Assembly (NCBI RefSeq): GCF_000956465.1
Contig: NZ_JYJA01000038.1
Span: forward strand, 186,001-250,000
Length of the DNA stretch: 64,000 nucleotides
Source of the DNA: Microbacterium trichothecenolyticum
GTDB lineage: Bacteria; Actinomycetota; Actinomycetes; Actinomycetales; Microbacteriaceae
Direction: 5' to 3'
Shown: positions 15,319-24,024 of the stretch, one piece after another
Layout of the letters: each line of letters starts with the position of its first letter
How positions within the stretch are numbered: position 1 is the first letter of the stretch
Position numbers and translations under genes: made by a program
Notes under the pieces: model-generated
What the model was told of the DNA's origin: nothing
Database searches by the model: none
What the model saw: only the letters and a program-made list of their open reading frames with translations

Positions 15319-16800
15319 CTAGAGCGAGCCGGTGGCTCCGACGCCCAGGTCGGCGTCGTAGTCGACGTCCTTCGTCTCGGGGGACAGGAGAAGCGCGATG
15401 AAGGTCAGCACTCCCATCGCCGAGAGGTACACGCCGACGAGCCAGGGGCTGCCGTCCGCCGAGGCCCACAGCGCCACCGCCACGATCGGGGCGAGCGCGG
15501 CGCCCAGGATCGACGACACGTTGTACGAGATGGCAGAGCCCGAGTAGCGGACATTCGTCGGGAAGAGCTCCGGCAGGACGGCGCCCATCGGTCCGAACGT
15601 CGAGCCCATCAGCATGAAGCCGAAGATGAGGAACGCCTGCGTCAGCGCACCCGTGAACTTCGGGTCGAGCTGCGGCGACAGGAACAGGTTGAACGTGAGG
15701 CCGAACACGATGATCAGACCCGTCACCCACAGCAGCAGGCGGCGGCGTCCGATCGTGTCGGCGATCGGGCCCGACAGCAGCGTGAAGATGCCGAAGAACA
15801 CGACGCCGATGATCTGCATCACGACGAAGTCGGTGTAGCCGAAGCCGAGGCCCGGGTAGAACTGCGCGGCGAAGGCCGCCGGGTCGAACGCGGTGCCCGC
15901 GGCCTCGGCCGCCTTCTGCGCGGCCGCGGACGCGACCTCCAGGTCGGCGGCCTTCGTGCCGTACGAGAGCGTGAAGTTCGTCATCAGGTAGAACAGCACG
16001 TAGGTCGCCAGCATGATGAACGTGCCGAGGATCAGGTGCCACCAATGGTGACGCAGGACCGTGGCGAGCGGGAACTTGCGGATCGCACCCTTCTCCTCGG
16101 CCTTGACGAACGTGTCGGACTCGACGAGACGCAGACGCACCCAGAGGCCGATGATCACCATGACGGCGGAGAACAGGAACGGCACGCGCCAGCCCCACGC
16201 GAGGAAGTCGGCCGAGCGCTGGCCCGCGCCGTCGGGGTGGGGGAGCAGGAAGTTGATCGCGAGGAACACCGAGTTCGCGATGATGAAGCCGAGCGGCGCG
16301 CCGAGCTGCGGGAACGTGCCGTACCAGGCGCGCTTGCCCTTCGGGGCGTTCTCGGTCGCGACGAGCGCGGCGCCCGACCACTCGCCGCCGAGCGCGAAGC
16401 CCTGGGCGAGGCGCAGCACGAGCAGCAGCACGGCCGCCCACACGCCGATCTCGTTGAATGTCGGCAGGCACCCGATGAGGAACGTCGCGATGCCCATCGT
16501 GAGCAGGGACGCGACGAGCGTCGCCTTGCGGCCGAACCGATCGCCGAAGTGCCCGAACACGATCGCGCCCAGCGGACGCGCGATCATCGCGGCGCCGAAG
16601 ACGCTGAACGACAGCAGGAGCGATGTGGTGTCGTTGCCGGTCGGGAAGAAGAGGATGGGGAAGACGAGGACGGCGGCGGTCGCGTAGACGTAGAAGTCGT
16701 AGAACTCGATCGTGGTGCCGACGAGGCTCGCGAGGATGACACGGGAGCGGGGGTTTGCGGGTGCCGCGGGGGTCGCGGCGGTCGTGCTGGGGGAGGACAT
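15319..16800 (-). CDS. MHS-family MFS transporter
   Basis: The 493-residue, 12-helix major facilitator belongs to the metabolite:H+ symporter family (ProP, ShiA, KgtP relatives). Signs are VGTTIEFYDFYVYATAAVLVF in helix 1, GHFGDRFGRKATLV in the loop 2-3 motif, RLAQGFALGGEWSGAA in helix 4 and GPIADTIGRRRLLL in the second half. Likely substrates are organic acids or zwitterions; the exact one is unknown. I chose the ATG at 16800 because CAGGTG precedes it at good spacing; an ATG at 16815 is the alternative. A periplasmic loop of about 30 Ala-rich residues between helices 7 and 8 is longer than usual. Confidence 0.9.
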   Translation of the reverse strand: MSSPSTTAATPAAPANPRSRVILASLVGTTIEFYDFYVYATAAVLVFPILFFPTGNDTTSLLLSFSVFGAAMIARPLGAIVFGHFGDRFGRKATLVASLLTMGIATFLIGCLPTFNEIGVWAAVLLLVLRLAQGFALGGEWSGAALVATENAPKGKRAWYGTFPQLGAPLGFIIANSVFLAINFLLPHPDGAGQRSADFLAWGWRVPFLFSAVMVIIGLWVRLRLVESDTFVKAEEKGAIRKFPLATVLRHHWWHLILGTFIMLATYVLFYLMTNFTLSYGTKAADLEVASAAAQKAAEAAGTAFDPAAFAAQFYPGLGFGYTDFVVMQIIGVVFFGIFTLLSGPIADTIGRRRLLLWVTGLIIVFGLTFNLFLSPQLDPKFTGALTQAFLIFGFMLMGSTFGPMGAVLPELFPTNVRYSGSAISYNVSSILGAALAPIVAVALWASADGSPWLVGVYLSAMGVLTFIALLLSPETKDVDYDADLGVGATGSL

Positions 16801-16977
16801 ATTCACCTGGGGCATACGCGGAGCGAGTCATCCGGATGGGATGCTGCGGTGGGCGGACGCCGGGCGCAGGGTGACGCGTCGGGCGGCACTGCACTGGATC
16901 ACCGTGGGTGCGGGCGTTGTCGCCCGGTACGAAGGACCAGCCTACTCCCGGGATTCCGCCCCGGCCGCAGAGGCGGA

Positions 16978-17015
16978 GAACGGATGCCGCGGCCCAGGGC
17001 CCGCGGCATCCGTTC
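16978..17015 (-). terminator. Terminator of the small membrane protein gene
   Basis: A 15-bp stem built on the CGGATGCCGCGG core lies 14 bases after the stop codon of the gene at 17030-17383. The arm sequence recurs in several other terminators of the window. Confidence 0.7.
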
Positions 17016-17029
17016 CGTGTGTCAGTCGG

Positions 17030-17383
17030 TCAGCGCCAGAGCACGGCGATCGCGGCGTTGGCGAAGGTGAGGACGCCGATCGACCAGAAGATGGCGCCGG
17101 GCACCGAGCCGGTCTTGCGCTGTCGGCCGGCGCCGATGCCCAGGAGTGCGCCGATGATGACGAGGATGACCAGCTTCACGCCGATCTTGGCGTAGTTGAG
17201 GTCGTAGTCGATGCCCCACGGGGCGGCGAGGATGAGGCCGGCGAGACCGGCGATCGCGAGGCCCCAGTTCATGAGGCGCGTGATCTGGTGCTTTCCGTTC
17301 ACCGCTTCGACGACCCAGGCGCCGAAGAGGATGGCGAAGCCCACGAGGTGGACGAGCACGACGACGTGACGGAGGATTTCCAT
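17030..17383 (-). CDS. Small four-helix membrane protein
   Basis: This 117-residue protein has four hydrophobic helices: HVVVLVHLVGFAILFGAWVV, WGLAIAGLAGLILAAP, IGVKLVILVIIGALLGIGAG and FWSIGVLTFANAAIAVLW. Two His residues fall in the first helix, a pattern seen in haem- or quinone-associated small membrane proteins, but I do not assign a function. A TAGACT hexamer ends 6 bases before the ATG, so the mRNA is probably leaderless. The gene is separate from the rib operon upstream, which ends 62 bases before its start. Confidence 0.75.
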   Translation of the reverse strand: MEILRHVVVLVHLVGFAILFGAWVVEAVNGKHQITRLMNWGLAIAGLAGLILAAPWGIDYDLNYAKIGVKLVILVIIGALLGIGAGRQRKTGSVPGAIFWSIGVLTFANAAIAVLWR

Positions 17384-17389
17384 GCCATC

Positions 17390-17395
17390 AGTCTA
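17390..17395 (-). promoter_or_regulatory. Leaderless-type -10 hexamer (TAGACT)
   Basis: TAGACT on the minus strand is followed by 6 bases and the ATG at 17383. The same hexamer and spacing occur before trpS at 29755. Confidence 0.55.
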
Positions 17396-17445
17396 GCTGA
17401 AGGTTGTCGTCGTGACCCGTCCGATTCGTCCCGCGCTCGCGCCGT

Positions 17446-17922
17446 TCAGGCGCGCAGGTCGCGGAGCACCACGGCGGTGCGGATGGCCGCGTCGGCCGCC
17501 TCGAACCCCTTGTCTTCGACGGAGCCCTCGAGGCCGGCGCGGGCGATGCCCTGGGCCTCGTCGTCGAGCGTCAGCACGCCGAAGCCGACAGGCTTGCCGG
17601 TGTCGAGCGCGACGCGGGTCAGGCCGTCGGTCGCCGCGTTCGAGACGAACTCGAAGTGGGGAGTGCCGCCGCGGATGATGACGCCCAGCGCCACGACCGC
17701 GTCGGCTCCGGCCTCCAGAGCCGCCTTCGCCACGACGGGGAGCTCGAACGAGCCGGGCACGCGAACGAGCCGGTGCGAGGCGCCCGCGGCATCGGCGGCG
17801 CGTGCGGCGCCCGCGATGAGGCCGTCGGTGATCGTCTCGTGCCACGTGCCCGCGACGACGACCAGGTCGAGTCCGCTGCCGTCGACAGGTGCCGTGGCCT
17901 CGGGTGCGCCCTTGCCGCTCAT
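17446..17922 (-). CDS. ribH: 6,7-dimethyl-8-ribityllumazine synthase
   Basis: This enzyme of 158 residues condenses 5-amino-6-ribitylaminouracil with 3,4-dihydroxybutanone 4-phosphate, the penultimate step of riboflavin synthesis, and usually forms a large icosahedral or pentameric assembly. Recognised from [35 protein letters not shown] (with the catalytic His) and [13 protein letters not shown]. The ATG overlaps the ribBA stop codon (ATGA). It is the last gene of the rib operon. Confidence 0.95.
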   Translation of the reverse strand: MSGKGAPEATAPVDGSGLDLVVVAGTWHETITDGLIAGAARAADAAGASHRLVRVPGSFELPVVAKAALEAGADAVVALGVIIRGGTPHFEFVSNAATDGLTRVALDTGKPVGFGVLTLDDEAQGIARAGLEGSVEDKGFEAADAAIRTAVVLRDLRA

Positions 17923-19193
17923 CGTTCTGCTCCTTCGTGCATGTGTGCGATGGCGTCCGCGAGGTCCGCCTCGTTGATGATGTGACCCATGCGATCGCGC
18001 TTGGTCTCCAGGTACTGGTGGTTGTTCGGGCCGACGCCGACCAGCAGCGGCACCTGCTCGACGATGTCGAGGCCGAGCTCGCGCAGCTGCTTCACCTTGT
18101 CGGTGTTGTTGGTCAGCAGGCGCACCTTCTCGATACCCAGGTCGGTGAGGATGCCCGCGGCCGCCGCGTAGTCGCGGGCGTCGGCCGGCAGGCCCAGCGC
18201 GAGGTTGGCGTCGACGGTGTCGAGGCCGCGCTCCTGCAGCGAGTAGGCGCGCAGCTTGTTGATGAGGCCGATGCCGCGACCCTCGTGGCCGCGCATGTAG
18301 ATGACCACGCCGCCGTCCTGTTCGATGGCGTCGAGGGCGGCCTCGAGCTGCGGGCCGCACTCGCACTTGAGCGATCCGAACGCCTCGCCCGTCAGGCACT
18401 CCGAGTGCACGCGCACGAGAGGCGCGTCCGAGAGCTCGCCCGAGACGACCGCTATGTGGTCGGTGCCGGTGACGCGGTCCTTGTACGCGAGGAAGCGGAA
18501 CTCGCCGTGCCCGGTGGGCACGTGCGCCTCCGCGCGCAGGCTCACGCGGCGCTTGTGGGCGTTGCGGATCGCGGGATCGCACGGGAAGTTCTCATCGAGG
18601 TGGGCGGCGAGCTGCTCGATCGTGATGACCGGGATGCCGTACTCGGCGCCCAGCTCCTGCAGCCCGGGCAGGCGCATCATGCTGCCGTCCTCCGCGACCA
18701 CCTCGCCGATGACACCGACCGGTGCGAGTCCGGCGAGCTTCATGAGCTCGACGGCGGCTTCGGTGTGGCCGGCGCGCTCGCGCACGCCGCCGTCGACGGC
18801 GCGCAGCGGCAGGATGTGGCCGGGGCGGATCACGCTGGTGGGCGTCGATTCGGGGTTCGCGAGCACGTTGAGCGTGTGCGCGCGGTCCGCGGCGCTGATG
18901 CCGGTCGACACACGGTCGGCGGCGTCCACGCTCACCGTGTACGCGGTGCCGCGGGCGTCCTCGTTGTTCTCGACCATCGGCGGAAGGTCGAGGCGGTCGG
19001 CCCAGTCCGCGGGCATCGGCGCGCACAGGAAGCCGCTCGTCCAGCGGACCGTCCACGCGACCCACTCGGGAGTGGCGAGCTGGGCCGACAGGATGACGTC
19101 GCCCTCGTTCTCGCGGTTCTCATCGTCCGCGACGATGACCGGCCGGCCGGCGCGCAGCGCCTCCAGGGCCTCGGGGATCGTGGCAAGGCTCAT
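17919..19193 (-). CDS. ribBA: Bifunctional DHBP synthase / GTP cyclohydrolase II
   Basis: The 424-residue bifunctional enzyme supplies both riboflavin precursors. The N-terminal RibB half (about 1-205) shows [19 protein letters not shown] and the [13 protein letters not shown] region and makes dihydroxybutanone phosphate. The C-terminal RibA half shows [20 protein letters not shown], whose Cys residues bind zinc, then [15 protein letters not shown] and LTNNTDKV, and opens GTP. The final [17 protein letters not shown] extension is normal. The ATG at 19193 overlaps the ribE stop codon, and the gene is coupled to ribH downstream. Confidence 0.96.
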   Translation of the reverse strand: MSLATIPEALEALRAGRPVIVADDENRENEGDVILSAQLATPEWVAWTVRWTSGFLCAPMPADWADRLDLPPMVENNEDARGTAYTVSVDAADRVSTGISAADRAHTLNVLANPESTPTSVIRPGHILPLRAVDGGVRERAGHTEAAVELMKLAGLAPVGVIGEVVAEDGSMMRLPGLQELGAEYGIPVITIEQLAAHLDENFPCDPAIRNAHKRRVSLRAEAHVPTGHGEFRFLAYKDRVTGTDHIAVVSGELSDAPLVRVHSECLTGEAFGSLKCECGPQLEAALDAIEQDGGVVIYMRGHEGRGIGLINKLRAYSLQERGLDTVDANLALGLPADARDYAAAAGILTDLGIEKVRLLTNNTDKVKQLRELGLDIVEQVPLLVGVGPNNHQYLETKRDRMGHIINEADLADAIAHMHEGAER

Positions 19194-19813
19194 TTCGAGC
19201 CTCCTTCCGTGGAAAAAGCCAGCAGGCGTTGCACGTGGCGCGCCAGGATGTCGGTCTCGAGGTTGACGCGATCGCCCGGCACGCGAGCGCCGAGCGTGGT
19301 CGCGGCGAGGGTCTCGGGGATGAGCGAGACCTCGAACCACCCCTCCCCGGGGGCGGCGGCGCTTGCACCGCTCACGGTGAGCGAGACGCCGTCGACGGCG
19401 ATCGAGCCCTTGTCGACCACGAGCGGGGCGAGCTCGCCGGGGACCGAGATGCGCAGCACCTGCCACTGTTCGCCGGGTCGCACCTCGAGCACCTCGCCGG
19501 TGCCGTCGATGTGGCCCTGCACGATGTGCCCGCCGAGGCGGCCGTGCGCAGCCGTCGCGCGCTCGAGGTTGACCACGCGACCGGCGGAGACGCCCTCGAG
19601 GGTCGACATGTCGAGCGTCTGCTTCATCACGTCGGCGGTGAACCAGTCGGAGCCCTGGTCGACGACCGTGAGGCACACGCCGCTGACGGAGATGGAGTCG
19701 CCGTGCGCGGCATCCGACACCGCCTTCGGCCCTCGCACCGTGACGCGCACGCCGTCTCCCGACGGCTCGACAGCGGTGACCTCGCCGATCTCCTCGATGA
19801 TTCCGGTGAACAT
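19190..19813 (-). CDS. ribE: Riboflavin synthase, alpha subunit
   Basis: The 207-residue enzyme dismutates two lumazines to riboflavin. It starts with the invariant MFTGIIEEIG and has two similar barrels (about 1-95 and 96-195); SVSGVCLTVV in the first and AVDGVSLTVSG in the second are the paired substrate-site motifs, and HIVQGHIDGTG lies at the junction. I chose the ATG at 19813 over the adjacent GTG at 19816 because the family begins MFTG and AGGAG lies 7 bases upstream. The start overlaps the ribD stop codon. Confidence 0.96.
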   Translation of the reverse strand: MFTGIIEEIGEVTAVEPSGDGVRVTVRGPKAVSDAAHGDSISVSGVCLTVVDQGSDWFTADVMKQTLDMSTLEGVSAGRVVNLERATAAHGRLGGHIVQGHIDGTGEVLEVRPGEQWQVLRISVPGELAPLVVDKGSIAVDGVSLTVSGASAAAPGEGWFEVSLIPETLAATTLGARVPGDRVNLETDILARHVQRLLAFSTEGGSK

Positions 19814-20850
19814 CACTCGTCTCCTTCCGAAGCGGGGTGGGCGACGAACAGCAGATCGTCGCCGAGAGGGGTGACGGATGCCACGGCCAGGCGCCGCGCC
19901 TCGCCGATGGTGGTCACCCCGATGTCCTGCACCGCGAGCCGGTCACCGCCGAGCAGCACCGGAGCGACGTACACGAGCAGCTCGTCGGCGAGGCGCTCGC
20001 GCAGGAACGACGCCGCGACGGCGGGCCCGCCCTCGACGAACACGCGCTGCACGCCTCGGGTGCGCAGATCTTCGAGCAGTGCTCGCAGACCGCCCGAGGC
20101 CTCGTCGCCGGGGTACTGGAGGAACGCGTGCGGATGCTGCCGTACGCGCGCCGCCTCGGGCACGGCACGCGCGCCCACGACGACCGGGACCGGCTGGTGG
20201 GGCAGCAGCGAGCCGTCGTCGGCGCGGGCGGTGAGCGCCGGGTCGTCGGCGAGCACCGTGCCGGTGCCGGCGACGATCGCGTCGGCTTCGGCGCGGCGGC
20301 GGTGGACGTCGGCGCGAGCCTGCGGCCCGGTGATCCACGTGCTGGTGCCGTCGGATGCCGCGGCCCGGCCGTCGAGGCTCTGGGCCCACTTCACCGTCAC
20401 GTGCGGCCGGCGCAGGCGCTGGACCGTCAGCCACGAGTCGAGGAGCGCGGTCGCCTCGTCGGCGAGCAGGCCGGCCTCGACCTCGACGCCGGCTGCGCGC
20501 AGCCGCGTGCCGCCGCCGGAGGAGTGGTCGCCGGGATCCGCGATCGCGTAGACGACCCGGGCGACGCCCGCGGCGATGAGGGCCTCGGAGCATGGTCCGG
20601 TGCGACCGGTGTGGTTGCAGGGCTCGAGGGTCACGATCGCGGTCGCGCCGCGCGCGGCGCCGGGCGCGAGCCTCGACAGCGCGTCCACCTCGGCGTGCGG
20701 GGTGCCCGCACCGCGGTGCCAGCCCTCGGCGATCACGTCGCCGTCCGGCGACAGCAGGAGCGCGCCCACCTGAGGGTTCACTCCGCGCGGACCTCGTCGG
20801 GCGATCGTCAGCGCCCGACGCATCGCGTCGTGTTCCACTGTGCTCGCCAT
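19813..20850 (-). CDS. ribD: Bifunctional riboflavin deaminase/reductase
   Basis: The 345-residue enzyme deaminates and then reduces the pyrimidine intermediate of riboflavin synthesis. The N-terminal deaminase carries GTPHAEVDAL and TLEPCNHTGRTGPC, which supply the zinc ligands His, Cys, Cys and the catalytic Glu. The C-terminal reductase starts near RPHVTVKWAQSLDGR and contains FVEGGPAVAASFL. The ATG at 20850 follows the FMN riboswitch and its hairpin. The longer frame upstream reads through the riboswitch and is not coding. Confidence 0.95.
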   Translation of the reverse strand: MASTVEHDAMRRALTIARRGPRGVNPQVGALLLSPDGDVIAEGWHRGAGTPHAEVDALSRLAPGAARGATAIVTLEPCNHTGRTGPCSEALIAAGVARVVYAIADPGDHSSGGGTRLRAAGVEVEAGLLADEATALLDSWLTVQRLRRPHVTVKWAQSLDGRAAASDGTSTWITGPQARADVHRRRAEADAIVAGTGTVLADDPALTARADDGSLLPHQPVPVVVGARAVPEAARVRQHPHAFLQYPGDEASGGLRALLEDLRTRGVQRVFVEGGPAVAASFLRERLADELLVYVAPVLLGGDRLAVQDIGVTTIGEARRLAVASVTPLGDDLLFVAHPASEGDE

Positions 20851-20891
20851 CCGGCCCCTCGTCTCGTCGTTCTCGACGCCCCGGGGCATAG

Positions 20892-20920
20892 GAAGCGGAG
20901 GCGCGCATGGCGACGCCTCT
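20892..20920 (-). promoter_or_regulatory. Hairpin after the FMN aptamer (candidate expression platform)
   Basis: A GAGGCG/CGCCTC 6-bp stem with a 10-base loop lies directly downstream of the aptamer and 40 bases before the ribD ATG. It could act in termination or in folding of the expression platform; there is no U-tract, so control of translation is equally possible. Confidence 0.4.
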
Positions 20921-21090
20921 GTGCTGCCTCCCATCCGGACTAGCGACCTGCTCCCTGAGGGGACCTGTCGCATCACCGTCGGTTCCGGAATTCCACCGGA
21001 TCGGCCGTGGCGGCATCCGAAACGGATGCTGATGCCTAGGCTCGCGGACTGTCACCGCCGGTTCGGATTCTCACCGACCCCGGAGCACGT
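20921..21090 (-). ncRNA. FMN riboswitch (RFN element)
   Basis: The minus strand shows the conserved FMN aptamer blocks in order: GGGGTCGGTGAGAATCCGAA at the 5' side, CCGGCGGT and AGTCCGCGAG, then GGTGGAATTCCGGAACCGAC and GACGGTGA, and the 3' block TAGTCCGGATGGGAGGCAG. A variable stem containing GCATCCG/CGGATGC lies in the middle. FMN binding should reduce expression of the ribD-ribE-ribBA-ribH operon directly downstream. Confidence 0.93.
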
Positions 21091-21101
21091 TGATGCTCTC
21101 G

Positions 21102-21107
21102 AGTGTA
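21102..21107 (-). promoter_or_regulatory. Candidate -10 for the rib operon (TACACT)
   Basis: TACACT on the minus strand lies 11 bases before the first aptamer base, which would start the transcript just upstream of the riboswitch. No good -35 is seen. Confidence 0.4.
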
Positions 21108-21178
21108 GTCAACGCGGCATCCGTGCATTCATTCCATGTCTTCGAATGAAGTCCGCACCCGACTCCTGCCGCTGCGGC

Positions 21179-22138
21179 TCACTCCAGGAGCGCCCGCGCG
21201 GTGGCCTCGTCGACGATGAGGTCCGTCGCGATGCCCGCGGCGAGGGCGCCACGGAGGCTCGCGAGCTTGGAGACTCCCGACACGATGCAGAGGCGCCGTG
21301 GGATGCCTCGCAGGAGGCCCAGGCTCGGGCCGGTGGCACGGTCGTTGAGGGCGATCCCGTCGCTCGAGCCGTCCGCGCGGTAGAAGACCGTGGCCACGTC
21401 GCCAACGACCCCCTCGTCGGCGAGCTGATCGAGTTCAGCCGGCTCGAGGTAGCCGCCGCTGTAGACGTGGCTCGGTACGCGCGATCCCGCGGAGCCGGTG
21501 CTGAAGAGCACGAGGTCCATCGCGGGGAGCATGTCGAGGATGCGCCGCGTGCTGCGCTCGCGCCACATCGCGTCCTTCGTGGCCGGGTCGTCGAAGAACG
21601 CCGGCACGGGGAACTGCTGCGCGCTCCCGTCGTAGGCGGCGGCGAACCGGCTGAGGATCTCGCTCGCGTAGAGGAGACCCGTCGAGTGGGTGTTGCCCGA
21701 GCCGTTCAGCTGCACGAATGTCGCGCCGTGCACTGACTTGGGCACGAGATGACGGCTCACGGCAGCGGTCGTCGATCCCCAGGCGACGCCCACGATCATG
21801 TCGTCCTGGACGAGGTCGAGGAGCGCGTGCGCGGCGGCGACGGCGACGCGCTGCAGCCGGTCGACCTCGGTGGTCTCGTCGGGAACGGGAACGACTTGGG
21901 TGAGGACGCCGAAGCGCTCGGCCAGTCGCTCCTCGAGCCGTTGCGGCGCGGCGAAGGGCGACCGGATGCGGATGTCGACGATGCCCGTCGCCCGGGCGTG
22001 CGTGAGCAGCCGCGACACCGTCGAACGCGACGTGCCGAGCTCCTGCGCGATCGCATCCATGGTGCGGTCCTGCACGTAGTAGAGGTGCGCGGCCGTGAGC
22101 GCGCGCTGCATCGTGCGGGCGTCGCCGATCTGGTCCAT
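21179..22138 (-). CDS. SorC-family sugar-binding transcriptional regulator
   Basis: The 319-residue protein has an N-terminal HTH at about residues 8-50 (AAHLYYVQDRTMDAIAQELG, then TSRSTVSRLLTHARATGIV) and a large effector domain: VGVAWGSTTAAVSRHL and QLNGSG are typical of the SorC phosphosugar pocket, and GIATDLIVDEATARALL ends it. I chose the ATG at 22138. It is divergent from glpD-glpK, so control of glycerol 3-phosphate metabolism is likely, which is unusual because glycerol genes are more often under DeoR-type GlpR. A TGCAC-N4-GTGCA palindrome lies in the intergenic region. Confidence 0.85.
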   Translation of the reverse strand: MDQIGDARTMQRALTAAHLYYVQDRTMDAIAQELGTSRSTVSRLLTHARATGIVDIRIRSPFAAPQRLEERLAERFGVLTQVVPVPDETTEVDRLQRVAVAAAHALLDLVQDDMIVGVAWGSTTAAVSRHLVPKSVHGATFVQLNGSGNTHSTGLLYASEILSRFAAAYDGSAQQFPVPAFFDDPATKDAMWRERSTRRILDMLPAMDLVLFSTGSAGSRVPSHVYSGGYLEPAELDQLADEGVVGDVATVFYRADGSSDGIALNDRATGPSLGLLRGIPRRLCIVSGVSKLASLRGALAAGIATDLIVDEATARALLE

Positions 22139-22148
22139 CGATCCATCG

Positions 22149-22162
22149 TGCACGTATGTGCA
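22149..22162. promoter_or_regulatory. Candidate SorC operator, TGCAC-N4-GTGCA
   Basis: A perfect 5-bp dyad with 4-base spacer lies 10 bases upstream of the regulator start and 64 bases upstream of glpD. It is well placed to affect both genes. Confidence 0.5.
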
Positions 22163-22225
22163 TATCGTCTGCAAGGACGTCCGCCGGTGTCATGATGGGA
22201 CGACACCACGACGATGGGGGATGCG

Positions 22226-23953
22226 ATGGCGGTGCGGGCAGCGGAACGAGGATGGGCGACTCTCGCCGCGCGGCCGTACGCCGATGTGCTGATCATCGGC
22301 GGCGGCATCAACGGTCTCGCGACGTTCCGCGACCTCGCGATGCAGGGCGTGGACGTCGCCCTCGTCGAGCGCGACGACTTCATCAGCGGCGCGTCGGCAG
22401 CGTCGTCGCACATGATCCACGGCGGCATCCGCTACCTCGAGAACGGCGAGTTCCGGCTGGTGCACGAGGCCGTGACCGAGCGCAACGCGCTGCTGCGCAC
22501 CGCCCCGCACTACGTCAGGCCGCTGCAGACGACCATCCCGATCTTCTCGACGTTCTCGGGAGTCCTTTCGGCGCCGCTGCGGTTCCTGCGACACGGCGGC
22601 GGGAAGCACCATGAGCGCGGGGCCGCGCTCATCAAGATCGGGCTCGTCATCTACGACTCCTTCTCCCGCGGGGGCGGCGTGTTCGGCAAGGGCACCGTCC
22701 CTCGTCACACCTTTCACGGGCGCAAGCGCTCGCTCGCGCAGCTGCCTCAGCTGAACCCCGACGTGAAGTACACCGCGACCTACTGGGACGCGTCCCTCCA
22801 CGACCCGGAGCGCCTCGCCATCGACGTGCTGCGCGACGGCCGCGCCGCGGGCGGCGATCGGGCGCGAGCGGCCAACTACACCGCGGCGGTCGGGGTCGAC
22901 GACGGGCGGGTCGTGCTGCGCGACACGCTGACCGGCGAGGAGACGCGGTTCTCGGCATCCGTCGTCGTGAACGCCAGTGGTCCGTGGACGGACCTCACCA
23001 ATCTCGTCCTCGGCGACCCGACCCGGTACATGGGCGGAACGAAGGGCTCGCACGTCGTGCTCGACCACCCCGGGCTGCTCGCCGCGACCGGCGGGCGGGA
23101 GCTGTTCTTCGAGAACGAGGACGGGCGCATCGTTCTCATCTACCCCCTGAAGGGCCGCGTTCTCGTCGGCACCACCGACCTCGAGCACGACATGGCCGAC
23201 CCGATCGTGTGCACCGAGGCGGAGGTCGACTACTTCATCGAGCTCATCAGCCAGGTGCTGCCGACGATCCCGGTCGAGCGTTCTCAGATCGTCTACCGGT
23301 TCGCCGGCGTGCGGCCGCTGCCCGGCCACGACGATGTCTCGCCCGGGTTCGTCTCGCGTGACTATCGCATCGAATCCGCACCGCTGACCGGTGGGGATGC
23401 GACGGTCCTGAGCCTCATCGGCGGAAAGTGGACCACCTTCCGTGCGTCGGCCGAGCATCTCGCCGACCGCGCCCTCGAGCTGCTGGCCCGCCCGCGCCGC
23501 GGCTCGACCCGTGGAGTGCCGATCGGCGGGGGCCGCGGATACCCGATGACCGAGCGCGCTCGCCGGCAGTGGATCGCGGCTCATGCCGCCCACGTGCCGG
23601 CCGGCCGCGTCGCGGTGCTGCTCGACCGCTACGGCACCATCGCCGCCGCCGTCGTGGACGCGATCGCCGCGGATGCCGACGACGCCCTGCTCGAGCACCT
23701 GCCGGACTACAGCTCGGGCGAACTGCGCCACCTCGCCGCGACGGAGGACGTCACGCATCTCGACGACCTGCTGCTGCGGCGCACCAGCGTCGCGTTCGTC
23801 GGCGAGGCGAGCGCGGCGGCGGTCGCCGAGGCGGCCGACGCGGTCGCCCCCGTGCTCGACTGGGACCCCGCACGCACCGCGCTCGAGGTCGGACGTGCGC
23901 TGGAGCGGATCCACGCCGCCGACCCGTCCTGGATCCCCGCCGCCGCGCGATAG
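22226..23953 (+). CDS. glpD: Glycerol-3-phosphate dehydrogenase (FAD)
   Basis: The 575-residue membrane-associated flavoenzyme oxidises glycerol 3-phosphate to dihydroxyacetone phosphate and passes electrons to quinone. The FAD-binding VLIIGGGINGLATFRDLA lies near residue 20, followed by SGASAASSHMIHGGIRYLEN, the family signature, and GRVLVGTTDLEHD in the middle. IGGKWTTFRASAEHLAD marks the end of the FAD domain, and the rest is the helical C-terminal domain. GGGGGA lies 5 bases before the ATG at 22226; an ATG at 22214 is the alternative. glpK follows in the same direction. Confidence 0.93.
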   Translation: MAVRAAERGWATLAARPYADVLIIGGGINGLATFRDLAMQGVDVALVERDDFISGASAASSHMIHGGIRYLENGEFRLVHEAVTERNALLRTAPHYVRPLQTTIPIFSTFSGVLSAPLRFLRHGGGKHHERGAALIKIGLVIYDSFSRGGGVFGKGTVPRHTFHGRKRSLAQLPQLNPDVKYTATYWDASLHDPERLAIDVLRDGRAAGGDRARAANYTAAVGVDDGRVVLRDTLTGEETRFSASVVVNASGPWTDLTNLVLGDPTRYMGGTKGSHVVLDHPGLLAATGGRELFFENEDGRIVLIYPLKGRVLVGTTDLEHDMADPIVCTEAEVDYFIELISQVLPTIPVERSQIVYRFAGVRPLPGHDDVSPGFVSRDYRIESAPLTGGDATVLSLIGGKWTTFRASAEHLADRALELLARPRRGSTRGVPIGGGRGYPMTERARRQWIAAHAAHVPAGRVAVLLDRYGTIAAAVVDAIAADADDALLEHLPDYSSGELRHLAATEDVTHLDDLLLRRTSVAFVGEASAAAVAEAADAVAPVLDWDPARTALEVGRALERIHAADPSWIPAAAR

Positions 23954-24024
23954 CCTGACCGCACGCGCGCCCGGCGCGCGGCCGACCGCGCGGGCGATGT
24001 CGCCCGCCGAGCAAGGAGACGACG

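Noticed and set aside
14312..16894. A long open frame (860 codons) on the minus strand through the DUF4166, terminator and MHS regions
   Set aside because: It is a GC-driven shadow. It runs through a 22-bp terminator and is antisense to or out of frame with well-supported genes, and its protein is Arg/Pro/His-rich with no recognisable domain.
20851..20976. A longer RibD start beginning inside the FMN riboswitch
   Set aside because: The extra residues are translated aptamer and hairpin sequence; the deaminase domain starts normally from the ATG at 20850.
21125..21150. TTCATTC/GAATGAA inverted repeat upstream of the rib operon as an operator or terminator
   Set aside because: It is AT-rich, with short arms and a long loop, and there is no regulator to pair it with; it could be chance.
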